Source: Symsagittifera roscoffensis (Eukaryota; Xenacoelomorpha; Acoela; Convolutidae). From it: DNA of 64,000 bases. The notes under the pieces were generated by a model, which searched no databases, had not been told where the DNA came from, and saw only the letters and a program-made list of their open reading frames with translations. Positions 32,540 through 42,695 of this stretch are shown here, piece after piece (the stretch's first letter is position 1; each line of letters starts with the position of its first letter). The stretch covers positions 1 to 64,000 of the forward strand of contig NW_026971165.1 in the NCBI RefSeq assembly GCF_963678635.1. The letters are read 5' to 3'. A program made the translations under genes and the position numbers.

Positions 32540-34452
32540 TAACGTCTTTCCACTAAACCATTCGTTTGAGGGTGGTATGTCGTGGAGTGGGCCTGAGCGA
32601 CCTGTGAGCGTCTCATAAGCTCTTTCGTAAGCTCTCCTACGAAAGCTGTTCCATTATCCGATTGAAACGTCATCGGACAACCATGTCTTGCTATCCAAGT
32701 GTTGATCAGGTGGTCGCATGTCTCTTCCGCCGAGGCAGTTAAGCAGGGCACGGCCTCTGCATACTTCGTGAAGTGATCTATCATGACCAAGACTTGGTTA
32801 TAACCGCTGTCTGTCATGCATATCTTCTGGTGATCTATCTGCACCACCTCGTTGAATTCAGACGACTCAATCGATTGTAAAGGAAATCGTAATTTCCTTG
32901 GATTCTTGACCTGTTGGCATGACAGGCACGCTGTTACCCATTTCTCACATGCCTTTTTCATTCCAGGCCACTCAAAGCGCTTCAGAATCCTCTGATACAC
33001 TTTGTCGATCCCTTGATGGCCCATCTGATCATGCGACCTGAATAATAGTTCTGTCTGATAGAGTTGTGGCAACACTATCGCGTTATATTTGTATAAGACC
33101 TTGTATTCTTCTCTTCTCCTGCAAGCCACGATCCCGTCCTTGTTCAGATATAATCTCCCCTCCTTCTGCATGAAGTATTGTCTCAGGATCCTATAGCTGT
33201 CTTCTTCCAGGTCACCTTTGTCAGGTGCACCGTTTTCTATCCACCTTTTTAGGTTGCTTGTCATGCGATCATTTCTCTGCGCCCTTAGAAGGTCCGAGAG
33301 TCTGTATCTCGCCTTCAAGTACGTCTTCATGACCCTCATCTGACTATTCAGCTCGTTGGGCTGATGTGTGTCTTCTTCCATCTTAACGCACCAAATCTTC
33401 GCCAACGGTTGTGTTTCTTGCTGAAACGGTTGAAGATCAGTCCTGACTGCCTCTTTCTGCGGCAACAGGCTTATCGAGCGTTTCGATACCGCTATCGTTT
33501 CTAAGTCATCCGCTGCGTTGTCAAAGACTCTTTCGCTTGGTATTAGGTAGCGATCACTGTCAGGATCCTGGTACACTTCTCTGTCCAGGTCCCTTGCCCG
33601 AGTTTCCACTAGTAGCGTGTGTATCGCTAGTTCTGACAGTTCGGATCCCGAACTCGAGTTCCTGTCTGAATAGGTGTCCATTCCTGAGTTTCGGGAAGCA
33701 TCATCCGTCGAAGAGGTTGTGCTCGAGACTGCACGCTCCTCCAGATCATGTCTGTGCTTTCTTCGCATCCATCTGAACTCCCCGGACAAAACCTTGTTCT
33801 CTGGGTCCTGTTTCTCATCAGGAATTTCCTCGTTTATCTCAGACTCCCCGGACAAATTTCGTTGTCCCGGGTGTTGATCTTGTGATCGCTGGTTCTTCTC
33901 ATCATCCTTCTCCCCGGACAAATAGTCTTGCGGCAGTTTTTGTTCTACAACTTCACCCTCTTTATCCCGGTCTACAAAGGTGACGGTTTTCTTTCGCTTG
34001 CTGCTCCCCTGTTCTTTCTGTCCGTAAGAAGTACTTGTTAAAATCTCTTGGGGTATTGAGGATACTAGTTGCTGAACTATTGTCCTACAATCCCTTTCGT
34101 TCTCTTCGTGCTGTCGTCTGGACGGCATGATCTTCACCTTCTCACTGACTGTTAGCGATGCCACTGCTGCTGTCCACTCTGGGTCATCTCTGGTCACTTC
34201 TCTTTCTAACAATCCACCCAGCATCCGCATTACTTGTGGTGTGACTTGCACCGTTTTATCCAATAATGAGAGGCTGTTTATATTCATGCGAGAGAGTTCT
34301 TGCTGGACCAGGTTCGAGCGCAGCAACAAATCCAAGGGGACCGGGTCCTCCTTGGACAGGATCTTTATCTCGGCTGCTTTCTCTACAGGTAGCTCAGGGT
34401 GCCCTGGAATTGGATGTCCAGACTTATCCAACCATCTCGTCAAGGGAAGCAC
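32539..34452 (-). CDS. Integrase with long N-terminal extension, second copy
   Basis: 637 codons with the charged LSGE-repeat extension, HHCC zinc domain (about residues 470-515) and DDE core (QIDH about 538, QSDNG about 597, VER near the end). Three substitutions noticed relative to the first copy, and the same stop after the catalytic Glu. Confidence 0.88.
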   Translation of the reverse strand: MLPLTRWLDKSGHPIPGHPELPVEKAAEIKILSKEDPVPLDLLLRSNLVQQELSRMNINSLSLLDKTVQVTPQVMRMLGGLLEREVTRDDPEWTAAVASLTVSEKVKIMPSRRQHEENERDCRTIVQQLVSSIPQEILTSTSYGQKEQGSSKRKKTVTFVDRDKEGEVVEQKLPQDYLSGEKDDEKNQRSQDQHPGQRNLSGESEINEEIPDEKQDPENKVLSGEFRWMRRKHRHDLEERAVSSTTSSTDDASRNSGMDTYSDRNSSSGSELSELAIHTLLVETRARDLDREVYQDPDSDRYLIPSERVFDNAADDLETIAVSKRSISLLPQKEAVRTDLQPFQQETQPLAKIWCVKMEEDTHQPNELNSQMRVMKTYLKARYRLSDLLRAQRNDRMTSNLKRWIENGAPDKGDLEEDSYRILRQYFMQKEGRLYLNKDGIVACRRREEYKVLYKYNAIVLPQLYQTELLFRSHDQMGHQGIDKVYQRILKRFEWPGMKKACEKWVTACLSCQQVKNPRKLRFPLQSIESSEFNEVVQIDHQKICMTDSGYNQVLVMIDHFTKYAEAVPCLTASAEETCDHLINTWIARHGCPMTFQSDNGTAFVGELTKELMRRSQVAQAHSTTYHPQTNGLVERR

Positions 34453-34913
34453 TTCATAAGTTTCTTTGTCCAGAAACGAGAATCCCTCTTTATTTCCGCC
34501 TGATTGGCCTGCTTCTGCTCCAATCTTTCATAGAACTCAGTTTTCTTGCTGAGGCTGTCAGCATTCTGGTGTTTATCACGCATCCTATGTTCGATTAACA
34601 TATGGTAGCCATCCAATCTTACTATCCATCTACCAATATAACTCTGATCCATCGAGTAGGTCTTCAACCAGGATAACGCTCTGTTGTCCACGCGTAACTT
34701 GAAGGGAGCGCTCCCCAAGTATGCACGGTACTTTTCCACGAAGGTGACTACTGCAAACATTTCTGCTTTCGGTGCGCCATATTTCATCTCTGTGTCACTC
34801 AAGACCTTGCTGCCGTATGCAATGGGACGGAGAACCGTTCTTCCGTTCCATTCTTGCTCTTGATGCAAGATTCCTGAGAATGGCCACCACCGATGCGTAT
34901 GTGTCGAGAACAT
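34440..34913 (-). CDS. RNase H segment, second copy
   Basis: As the first copy, with three substitutions noticed. Same Tyr in place of the first catalytic Asp (in the preceding frame), same frame change to integrase at 34440-34452. Confidence 0.85.
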   Translation of the reverse strand: MFSTHTHRWWPFSGILHQEQEWNGRTVLRPIAYGSKVLSDTEMKYGAPKAEMFAVVTFVEKYRAYLGSAPFKLRVDNRALSWLKTYSMDQSYIGRWIVRLDGYHMLIEHRMRDKHQNADSLSKKTEFYERLEQKQANQAEIKRDSRFWTKKLMKCFP

Positions 34914-36948
34914 ACATGCCCTTTTCTGTAGGCATGCTCAGCACTGGAGCTTCGCACAGTTCCCGCTTTATGTTCTCGAAAGCAACCTGTGCCTCATCGT
35001 TCCATTCGAACTTTTTCCCTTTGTTGCGCATCAGCTTCTGCATCGGGTACACCTTATCCGCATATCCTTTAATGAATTCACGGTAATAATTGGCAAACCC
35101 CAGGAAGCTCATTAGCTGTGTGTCCATCCTCGGAGCCTTCCATGTCAGCACATCCTCTACTGCTTCCGGATCTGGCCTCACACCATGCCTGTCTACCATC
35201 CTCCCTAGGTACTTTATCGAATCCCTAAGGATTTCACATTTCGATGGTTTGCACTTTAATCCTGCTCTTTTCATGCATCCAAAGACCTCATCGAGCCAAT
35301 CAATGTGATCCTCCAGGGTCGGTGTCGCTATGACTACGTCATCCACGTAGCACATCAAGAGAATCCCGTACTTTTTGGTCACTCCTGTCCAAGCCTGAGC
35401 CATCAGCCTTTGAAAAGTTGCTGTTGCATTGCACAAGCCGAAGGGCATCCTCTTCCACTGGTACAACCCCAATTCGCACGCGAATCCGGTTTTCTCTCTG
35501 TCCTTCTTTCGCAGAGGGACCTGCCAGAAGGCAGAACCTAAGTCCAATGTGGTGAAGAACTTGGCATCACCAAGTTTAGATAGGCTCTCATCTATTCGCG
35601 GTATCGGGTACGCATCTTTTATCGTTACCGCGTTCAAGTAACGAAAGTCGCAAAAAAATCTAAGCTGCCCCCCTTTCTTTTTCGCCATTACTACCCCGCA
35701 AGCCCATGGCGATTTCGAGGGTTCTATCATGTCGTATTCAAGCAACATTTCTATTTCCGCTCGGCACGCTTTCGATTTGTGTGGGGTCATTCGTCTCGCG
35801 CCCTCTCTGTGCGGAACGGCACCTACTTCCAGCTCAATTTCGTGTTCTACGAAGTTACAGCAACCGATGTCCGCTTTATGTTTCGAAAATACATCTGCAT
35901 TCCGATATAAAACGTCCCGCAATTTTTCAAAATCTCCCTCACCTATTTTCCCTTTTAAATGTTCTATTTCTGGCAAAACCGGTTTGTCAGAATCTAGTTC
36001 ATATGACGAGGGGCGTTCCGGAAAATTCGAGCAGCTTGATAAGCCGTCGTCCGTTTCGGATTTCATTGAAAACAATTTATGAATAGATTTTAATTCATTA
36101 ATTCTCTTTAAAATTTTATCTTTATTTGCATGATAAGGACAGTCTTTCACACTATATTTCTTCAAGTTTTGTGTCTCCTCATAGTCGGTCCTCATCGGCA
36201 AAGCGTAGCCAAGCTTCTTTCCACGCTGGATTGAAACCATGGTTTCCAGTGTGTTCAACAACACACTGACACACAGTCCGTTTCGCGTTACCGAGAAGCT
36301 CCGGCCTAAAATCACCGAACTCTGACTATTTGGATTCGGTACTAAGCAAACCTGTTTACTATCACTTAACGAATTTAAATTTCTCATTCTAAAAATTGCT
36401 ACTACAGCTTGTCCTGGTTGTAATTTTACTTTTCTATCCAAAAAAACTGGTACCTTATTTTCGTCTGTTATTTTCCTATTGATTGGTCTCTTAACATACT
36501 TTCGGTCCGGGTTTCTAATCCGTATTAGACCGTTGTTCAAGTCAATCATCACGTCAAAATTCCTGACAAAGTCTCTGCCCAAGATGAATTGGTCGCCGTC
36601 GTCCAGATTCTCTACCACCAGGAAGCTCATCCAAAGATCTCGTCCTCCCATGTGAAGGACCGTTATCGGTGTTCTTCCGGCTACGTAGATGGCTCCTCGA
36701 TTTGCGGCGGCCAGTCGGAGATTCGTAGGAATCAGATCTTCCCGCGCGAAGCCCATCTTTTCCCAGGTTTTTATCGGCATCACACTCACCACCGCTCCTG
36801 TGTCCAGAAGCCCTGTGACTCCGATTTTTGTTCCGTTGGTGTCGAGCAGATGTGCTGTCACATCTGCTTCATATCCAATGTGTACTGCGTCTTGTTCCAT
36901 CATGGCGTCATGGCCTATCTTGCGGACCTTGAGTTTCTCTTCTCCCAA
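34795..36948 (-). CDS. Protease and reverse transcriptase, second copy
   Basis: Same 717-codon frame as the first copy with seven amino-acid differences noticed, for example W for L just before TGVTKK, and R for S before PDPEAVEDV. Protease DTG and RT YVDD are intact. It ends with the same RNase H frame break. Confidence 0.9.
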   Translation of the reverse strand: MGEEKLKVRKIGHDAMMEQDAVHIGYEADVTAHLLDTNGTKIGVTGLLDTGAVVSVMPIKTWEKMGFAREDLIPTNLRLAAANRGAIYVAGRTPITVLHMGGRDLWMSFLVVENLDDGDQFILGRDFVRNFDVMIDLNNGLIRIRNPDRKYVKRPINRKITDENKVPVFLDRKVKLQPGQAVVAIFRMRNLNSLSDSKQVCLVPNPNSQSSVILGRSFSVTRNGLCVSVLLNTLETMVSIQRGKKLGYALPMRTDYEETQNLKKYSVKDCPYHANKDKILKRINELKSIHKLFSMKSETDDGLSSCSNFPERPSSYELDSDKPVLPEIEHLKGKIGEGDFEKLRDVLYRNADVFSKHKADIGCCNFVEHEIELEVGAVPHREGARRMTPHKSKACRAEIEMLLEYDMIEPSKSPWACGVVMAKKKGGQLRFFCDFRYLNAVTIKDAYPIPRIDESLSKLGDAKFFTTLDLGSAFWQVPLRKKDREKTGFACELGLYQWKRMPFGLCNATATFQRLMAQAWTGVTKKYGILLMCYVDDVVIATPTLEDHIDWLDEVFGCMKRAGLKCKPSKCEILRDSIKYLGRMVDRHGVRPDPEAVEDVLTWKAPRMDTQLMSFLGFANYYREFIKGYADKVYPMQKLMRNKGKKFEWNDEAQVAFENIKRELCEAPVLSMPTEKGMYVLDTYASVVAILRNLASRARMERKNGSPSHCIRQQGLE

Positions 36949-37307
36949 ATAGATCTGCCCTCTTTGGTCATCATCTGTTGTACATAAGTCCTGGTGTAGA
37001 TACTGATCCCATCCACGTTCAGCATCACTTGATACGGCCCATAGACTTCTAGGTAGCGTCCATGAAGTTTCTTCATGCGAGGGCCACCCGTCGTTAGTAG
37101 TGCCCTCACAGCCCTCGACTCGGTGCGTGGCTCCATCTGCCTCAGATAGTCTGCATATGTGTCCAAATGCATCAAAGTGAACTCAGACGGTTCACTCAGA
37201 TTTCTGATTACCTGATGCCCTGCCACCGAGATTATCGACTGTATTTTACTTCCTTGCGGTGCCATACCGAACCTCTGACCAGAGATAACATTAAGTTTCA
37301 TGCTCAA
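36915..37307 (-). CDS. Gag-protease linker ORF, second copy
   Basis: Identical in layout to 42303-42695. The first ATG is at 37299-37301, overlapping region with the preceding stop TGA at 37304-37306. Overlaps the protease frame at 36915-36948. No domain recognised. Confidence 0.55.
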   Translation of the reverse strand: MSMKLNVISGQRFGMAPQGSKIQSIISVAGHQVIRNLSEPSEFTLMHLDTYADYLRQMEPRTESRAVRALLTTGGPRMKKLHGRYLEVYGPYQVMLNVDGISIYTRTYVQQMMTKEGRSIWEKRNSRSAR

Positions 37308-37927
37308 GCTGCTTGGTGATTTGCCTCTTCAACTTCCGTTGCTTCGAAGGCGTTCAGTTGCTCCTGTAATTTTTCATTCTCCAGCTCGAGTTTCACCTTT
37401 TGTTCAATCTCTTTCGTCACTAGTTCCTGCTGTACTCTATTTATAGCATCCCTCGCAGCTGCCCTATAATCGATTTTGAAGTCATCGGCCGCAGTTGCTG
37501 GTTCCGGTTCACGTGCTTCCTCTGTTACCGCTTGCATCTTCTTTGCCACCAGCTCTTGAGGTGGTATAACGTTCTGAAATACCCATACGTAGTCTCCCAC
37601 CGAGTAGGCCTTTGCACCAGCTGCTTTCTTGTCGAATCTTTTCCTCTGCCTTGCCTGTGCTTGCTGAGTGTTTCGTCTACACAAATCGTTCAACTCCTGT
37701 TGGCGTCTGATCACATCCCTCACGTAGACCTGTGGGGACGTTTTCTTTCCCTCATATTCTGGGTAGAAGAAGGTTAAGGGTAAAGACTTCTCGTGTCCAG
37801 TCAACATCATGTGTGGACTGACTCCAGTGGTGGAGTGTTGCGTGCTGTTATATGCCCCCATCACCTGTGGAAGGTATCTGTCCCAGTCGGTCATATACCT
37901 GGAACAGTATACTCTCAGCATCGACAC
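37304..37927 (-). pseudogene. Integrase C-terminal fragment fused to gag nucleocapsid tail
   Basis: Begins with the post-catalytic integrase region (SRYMTDWDRYLPQVMGAYN..., HSTTGVSPHMMLTG) and switches at 37560/37561 from IPP to the nucleocapsid tail (ELVAKKMQAV). The GPF-type C-terminal module is missing here. The tail is Glu/Lys-rich and coiled-coil-like and ends at TGA 37304-37306. This chimera is a by-product of the tandem duplication. Confidence 0.88.
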
Positions 37928-39831
37928 TAACGTCTTTCCACTAAACCATTCGTTTGAGGGTGGTATGTCGTGGAGTGGGCCTGAGCGACCTGTGAGCGTC
38001 TCATAAGCTCTTTCGTAAGCTCTCCTACGAAAGCTGTTCCATTATCCGATTGAAACGTCATCGGACAACCATGTCTTGCTATCCAAGTGTTGATCAGGTG
38101 GTCGCATGTCTCTTCCGCCGAGGCAGTTAAGCAGGGCACGGCCTCTGCATACTTCGTGAAGTGATCTATCATGACCAAGACTTGGTTATAACCGCTGTCT
38201 GTCATGCATATCTTCTGGTGATCTATCTGCACCACCTCGTTGAATTCAGACGACTCAATCGATTGTAAAGGAAATCGTAATTTCCTTGGATTCTTGACCT
38301 GTTGGCATGACAGGCACGCTGTTACCCATTTCTCACATGCCTTTTTCATTCCAGGCCACTCAAAGCGCTTCAGAATCCTCTGATACACTTTGTCGATCCC
38401 TTGATGGCCCATCTGATCATGCGACCTGAATAATAGTTCTGTCTGATAGAGTTGTGGCAACACTATCGCCTTATATTTGTATAAGACCTTGTATTCTTCT
38501 CTTCTCCTGCAAGCCACGATCCCGTCCTTGTTCAGATATAATCTCCCCTCCTTCTGCATGAAGTATTGTCTCAGGATCCTATAGCTGTCTTCTTCCAGGT
38601 CACCTTTGTCAGGTGCACCGTTTTCTATCCACCTTTTTAGGTTGCTTGTCATGCGATCATTTCTCTGCGCCCTTAGAAGGTCCGAGAGTCTGTATCTCGC
38701 CTTCAAGTACGTCTTCATGACCCTCATCTGACTATTCAGCTCGTTGGGCTGATGTGTGTCTTCTTCCATCTTAACGCACCAAATCTTCGCCAACGGTTGT
38801 GTTTCTTGCTGAAACGGTTGAAGATCAGTCCTGACTGCCTCTTTCTGCGGCAACAGGCTTATCGAGCGTTTCGATACCGCTATCGTTTCTAAGTCATCCG
38901 CTGCGTTGTCAAAGACTCTTTCGCTTGGTATTAGGTAGCGATCACTGTCAGGATCCTGGTACACTTCTCTGTCCAGGTCCCTTGCCCGAGTTTCCACTAG
39001 TAGCGTGTGTATCGCTAGTTCTGACAGTTCGGATCCCGAACTCGAGTTCCTGTCTGAATAGGCGTCCATTCCTGAGTTTCGGGAAGCATCATCCGTCGAA
39101 GAGGTTGTGCTCGAGACTGCACGCTCCTCCAGATCATGTCTGTGCTTTCTTCGCATCCATCTGAACTCCCCGGACAAAACCTTGTTCTCTGGGTCCTGTT
39201 TCTCATCAGGAATTTCCTCGTTTATCTCAGACTCCCCGGACAAATTTCCTTGTCCCGGGTGTTGATCTTGTGATCGCTGGTTCTTCTCATCATCCTTCTC
39301 CCCGGACAAATAGTCTTGCGGCAGTTTTTGTTCTACAACTTCACCCTCTTTATCCCGGTCTACAAAGGTGACGGTTTTCTTTCGCTTGCTGCTCCCCTGT
39401 TCTTTCTGTCCGTAAGAAGTACTTGTTAAAATCTCTTGGGGTATTGAGGATACTAGTTGCTGAACTATTGTCCTACAATCCCTTTCGTTCTCTTCGTGCT
39501 GTCGTCTGGACGGCATGATCTTCACCTTCTCACTGACTGTTAGCGATGCCACTGCTGCTGTCCACTCGGGGTCATCTCTGGTCACTTCTCTTTCTAACAA
39601 TCCACCCAGCATCCGCATTACTTGTGGTGTGACTTGCACCGTTTTATCCAATAATGAGAGGCTGTTTATATTCATGCGAGAGAGTTCTTGCTGGACCAGG
39701 TTCGAGCGCAGCAACAAATCCAAGGGGACCGGGTCCTCCTTGGACAGGATCTTTATCTCGGCTGCTTTCTCTACAGGTAGCTCAGGGTGCCCTGGAATTG
39801 GATGTCCAGACTTATCCAACCATCTCGTCAA
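37927..39831 (-). CDS. Integrase with long N-terminal extension, first copy
   Basis: 634 codons. About 350 residues of charged, low-complexity sequence with three LSGE repeats about 25-30 residues apart precede a typical integrase: HHCC zinc domain (HDQMGH...CLSC) and the DDE core with QIDHQKICM, FQSDNGTAF and NGLVER. The frame stops right after the catalytic Glu (VERR then TAG), where family members continue with an Asn-Arg-Thr-Leu-like helix. A small deletion is likely. The same break occurs in the second copy. Confidence 0.88.
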   Translation of the reverse strand: MTRWLDKSGHPIPGHPELPVEKAAEIKILSKEDPVPLDLLLRSNLVQQELSRMNINSLSLLDKTVQVTPQVMRMLGGLLEREVTRDDPEWTAAVASLTVSEKVKIMPSRRQHEENERDCRTIVQQLVSSIPQEILTSTSYGQKEQGSSKRKKTVTFVDRDKEGEVVEQKLPQDYLSGEKDDEKNQRSQDQHPGQGNLSGESEINEEIPDEKQDPENKVLSGEFRWMRRKHRHDLEERAVSSTTSSTDDASRNSGMDAYSDRNSSSGSELSELAIHTLLVETRARDLDREVYQDPDSDRYLIPSERVFDNAADDLETIAVSKRSISLLPQKEAVRTDLQPFQQETQPLAKIWCVKMEEDTHQPNELNSQMRVMKTYLKARYRLSDLLRAQRNDRMTSNLKRWIENGAPDKGDLEEDSYRILRQYFMQKEGRLYLNKDGIVACRRREEYKVLYKYKAIVLPQLYQTELLFRSHDQMGHQGIDKVYQRILKRFEWPGMKKACEKWVTACLSCQQVKNPRKLRFPLQSIESSEFNEVVQIDHQKICMTDSGYNQVLVMIDHFTKYAEAVPCLTASAEETCDHLINTWIARHGCPMTFQSDNGTAFVGELTKELMRRSQVAQAHSTTYHPQTNGLVERR

Positions 39832-40301
39832 GGGAAGCGCTTCATAAGTTTCTTTGTCCAGAAACGAGAATCCCTCTTTATTTCCGCCTGATTGGCCTGC
39901 TTCTGCTCCAATCTTTCATAGAACTCAGTTTTCTTGCTGAGGTTGTCAGCATTCTGGTGTTTATCACGCATCCTGTGTTCGATTAACATATGGTAGCCAT
40001 CCAATCTTACTATCCATCTACCAATATAACTCTGATCCATCGAGTAGGACTTCAACCAGGATAACGCTCTGTTGTCCACGCGTAACTTGAAGGGAGCGCT
40101 CCCCAAGTATGCACGGTACTTTTCCACGAAGGTGACTACTGCAAACATTTCTGCTTTCGGTGCGCCATATTTCATCTCTGTGTCACTCAAGACCTTGCTG
40201 CCGTATGCAATGGGACGGAGAACCGTTCTTCCGTTCCATTCTTGCTCTTGATGCAAGATTCCTGAGAATGGCCACCACCGATGCGTATGTGTCGAGAACA
40301 T
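39828..40301 (-). CDS. RNase H segment, first copy
   Basis: Continuation of pol in another frame. GILHQEQEW, then YGAPKAEMFAVV with the catalytic Glu and LRVDNRALSWL with the next catalytic Asp. The first catalytic Asp position, in the preceding frame, is Tyr (LDTYAS where TDAS is usual), so activity is doubtful. Ends in another frame change before integrase (overlap 39828-39831). Confidence 0.85.
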   Translation of the reverse strand: MFSTHTHRWWPFSGILHQEQEWNGRTVLRPIAYGSKVLSDTEMKYGAPKAEMFAVVTFVEKYRAYLGSAPFKLRVDNRALSWLKSYSMDQSYIGRWIVRLDGYHMLIEHRMRDKHQNADNLSKKTEFYERLEQKQANQAEIKRDSRFWTKKLMKRFP

Positions 40302-42336
40302 ACATGCCCTTTTCTGTAGGCATGCTCAGCACTGGAGCTTCGCACAGTTCCCGCTTTATGTTCTCGAAAGCAACCTGTGCCTCATCGTTCCATTCGAACT
40401 TTTTCCCTTTGTTGCGCATCAGCTTCTGCATCGGGTACACCTTATCCGCATATCCTTTAATGAATTCACGGTAATAATTGACAAACCCCAGGAAGCTCAT
40501 TAGCTGTGTGTCCGTCCTCGGAGCCTTCCATGTCAGCACATCCTCTACTGCTTCCGGATCTGGACTCACACCATGCCTGTCTACCATCCTCCCTAGGTAC
40601 TTTATCGAATCCCTAAGGATTTCACATTTCGATGGTTTGCACTTTAATCCTGCTCTTTTCATGCATCCAAAGACCTCATCGAGCCAATCAATGTGATCCT
40701 CCAGGGTCGGTGTCGCTATGACTACGTCATCCACGTAGCACATCAAGAGAATCCCGTACTTTTTGGTCACTCCTGTCAAAGCCTGAGCCATCAGCCTTTG
40801 AAAAGTTGCTGTTGCATTGCACAAGCCGAAGGGCATCCTCTTCCACTGGTACAACCCCAATTCGCACGCGAATCCGGTTTTCTCTCTGTCCTTCTTTCGC
40901 AGAGGGACCTGCCAGAAGGCAGAACCTAAGTCCAATGTGGTGAAGAACTTGGCATCACCAAGTTTAGATAGGCTCTCATCTATTCGCGGTATCGGGTACG
41001 CATCTTTTATCGTTACCGCGTTCAAGTAACGAAAGTCGCAAAAAAATCTAAGCTGCCCCCCTTTCTTTTTCGCCATTACTACCCCGCAAGCCCATGGCGA
41101 TTTCGAGGGTTCTATCATGTCGTATTCAAGCAACATTTCTATTTCCGCTCGGCACGCTTTCGATTTGTGTGGGGTCATTCGTCTCGCGCCCTCTCTGTGC
41201 GGAACGGCACCTACTTCCAGCTCAATTTCGTGTTCTACGAAGTTACAGCAACCGATGTCCGCTTTATGTTTCGAAAATACATCTGCGTTCCGATATAAAA
41301 CGTCCCGCAATTTTTCAAAATCTCCCTCACCTATTTTCCCTTTTAAATGTTCTATTTCTGGCACAACCGGTTTGTCAGAATCTAGTTCATATGACGAGGG
41401 GCGTTCCGGAAAATTCGAGCAGCTTGATAAGCCGTCGTCCGTTTCGGATTTCATTGAAAACAATTTATGAATAGATTTTAATTCATTAATTCTCTTTAAA
41501 ATTTTATCTTTATTTGCATGATAAGGACAGTTTTTCACACTATATTTCTTCAAGTTTTGTGTCTCCTCATAGTCGGTCCTCATCGGCAAAGCGTAGCCAA
41601 GCTTCTTTCCACGCTGGATTGAAACCATGGTTTCCAGTGTGTTCAACAACACACTGACACACAGTCCGTTTCGCGTTACCGAGAAGCTCCGGCCTAAAAT
41701 CACCGAACTCTGACTATTTGGATTCGGTACTAAGCAAACCTGTTTACTATCACTTAACGAATTTAAATTTCTCATTCTAAAAATTGCTACTACAGCTTGT
41801 CCTGGTTGTAATTTTACTTTTCTATTCAAAAAAACTGGTACCTTATTTTCGTCTGTTATTTTCCTATTGATTGGTCTCTTAACATACTTTCGGTCCGGGT
41901 TTCTAATCCGTATTAGACCGTTGTTCAAGTCAATCATCACGTCAAAATTCCTGACAAAGTCTCTGCCCAAGATGAATTGGTCGCCGTCGTCCAGATTCTC
42001 TACCACCAGGAAGCTCATCCAAAGATCTCGTCCTCCCATGTGAAGGACCGTTATCGGTGTTCTTCCGGCTACGTAGATGGCTCCTCGATTTGCGGCGGCC
42101 AGTCGGAGATTCGTAGGAATCAGATCTTCCCGCGCGAAGCCCATCTTTTCCCAGGTTTTTATCGGCATCACACTCACCACCGCTCCTGTGTCCAGAAGCC
42201 CTGTGACTCCGATTTTTGTTCCGTTGGTGTCGAGCAGATGTGCTGTCACATCTGCTTCATATCCAATGTGTACTGCGTCTTGTTCCATCATGGCGTCATG
42301 GCCTATCTTGCGGACCTTGAGTTTCTCTTCTCCCAA
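40183..42336 (-). CDS. Protease and reverse transcriptase, first copy
   Basis: 717 codons, probably entered by frameshift since it begins at a TTG in the overlap. The aspartic protease has GLLDTGAVVSVMP (catalytic DTG about residue 49) and FILGRDF. The RT shows FCDFRYLNAVTIKDAYPIPR, LDLGSAFWQVPL, MPFGLCNATATFQRLM and catalytic YVDD (about 534-537), followed by thumb/connection motifs LGFVNYYREFI. All are typical of Ty3/Gypsy. The frame breaks inside RNase H after LDTYASVVAI. Confidence 0.9.
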   Translation of the reverse strand: MGEEKLKVRKIGHDAMMEQDAVHIGYEADVTAHLLDTNGTKIGVTGLLDTGAVVSVMPIKTWEKMGFAREDLIPTNLRLAAANRGAIYVAGRTPITVLHMGGRDLWMSFLVVENLDDGDQFILGRDFVRNFDVMIDLNNGLIRIRNPDRKYVKRPINRKITDENKVPVFLNRKVKLQPGQAVVAIFRMRNLNSLSDSKQVCLVPNPNSQSSVILGRSFSVTRNGLCVSVLLNTLETMVSIQRGKKLGYALPMRTDYEETQNLKKYSVKNCPYHANKDKILKRINELKSIHKLFSMKSETDDGLSSCSNFPERPSSYELDSDKPVVPEIEHLKGKIGEGDFEKLRDVLYRNADVFSKHKADIGCCNFVEHEIELEVGAVPHREGARRMTPHKSKACRAEIEMLLEYDMIEPSKSPWACGVVMAKKKGGQLRFFCDFRYLNAVTIKDAYPIPRIDESLSKLGDAKFFTTLDLGSAFWQVPLRKKDREKTGFACELGLYQWKRMPFGLCNATATFQRLMAQALTGVTKKYGILLMCYVDDVVIATPTLEDHIDWLDEVFGCMKRAGLKCKPSKCEILRDSIKYLGRMVDRHGVSPDPEAVEDVLTWKAPRTDTQLMSFLGFVNYYREFIKGYADKVYPMQKLMRNKGKKFEWNDEAQVAFENIKRELCEAPVLSMPTEKGMYVLDTYASVVAILRNLASRARMERKNGSPSHCIRQQGLE

Positions 42337-42695
42337 ATAGATCTGCCCTCTTTGGTCATCATCTGTTGTACATAAGTCCTGGTGTAGATACTGATCCCAT
42401 CCACGTTCAGCATCACTTGATACGGCCCATAGACTTCTAGGTAGCGTCCATGAAGTTTCTTCATGCGAGGGCCACCCGTCGTTAGTAGTGCCCTCACAGC
42501 CCTCGACTCGGTGCGTGGCTCCATCTGCCTCAGATAGTCTGCATATGTGTCCAAATGCATCAAAGTGAACTCAGACGGTTCACTCAGATTTCTGATTACC
42601 TGATGCCCTGCCACCGAGATTATCGACTGTATTTTACTTCCTTGCGGTGCCATACCGAACCTCTGACCAGAGATAACATTAAGTTTCATGCTCAA
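42303..42695 (-). CDS. Gag-protease linker ORF, first copy
   Basis: About 128 codons from ATG at about 42689, just after the gag stop. The protein is basic with no recognised domain. It overlaps the protease-RT frame by 34 bp (42303-42336), an arrangement that could be a programmed frameshift since it is identical in the second copy. Confidence 0.55.
   Translation of the reverse strand: MSMKLNVISGQRFGMAPQGSKIQSIISVAGHQVIRNLSEPSEFTLMHLDTYADYLRQMEPRTESRAVRALLTTGGPRMKKLHGRYLEVYGPYQVMLNVDGISIYTRTYVQQMMTKEGRSIWEKRNSRSAR

Larger units (their letters stand above)
32173..37560 (-). repeat. Internal 5.39-kb tandem duplication, second copy (3' in element sense)
   Basis: 5388 bp. The junction at 37560/37561 joins the integrase C-terminal coding sequence to gag nucleocapsid sequence with 3-nt microhomology (GGT). 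Only this copy continues into the natural integrase end and downstream ORFs. Confidence 0.93.
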
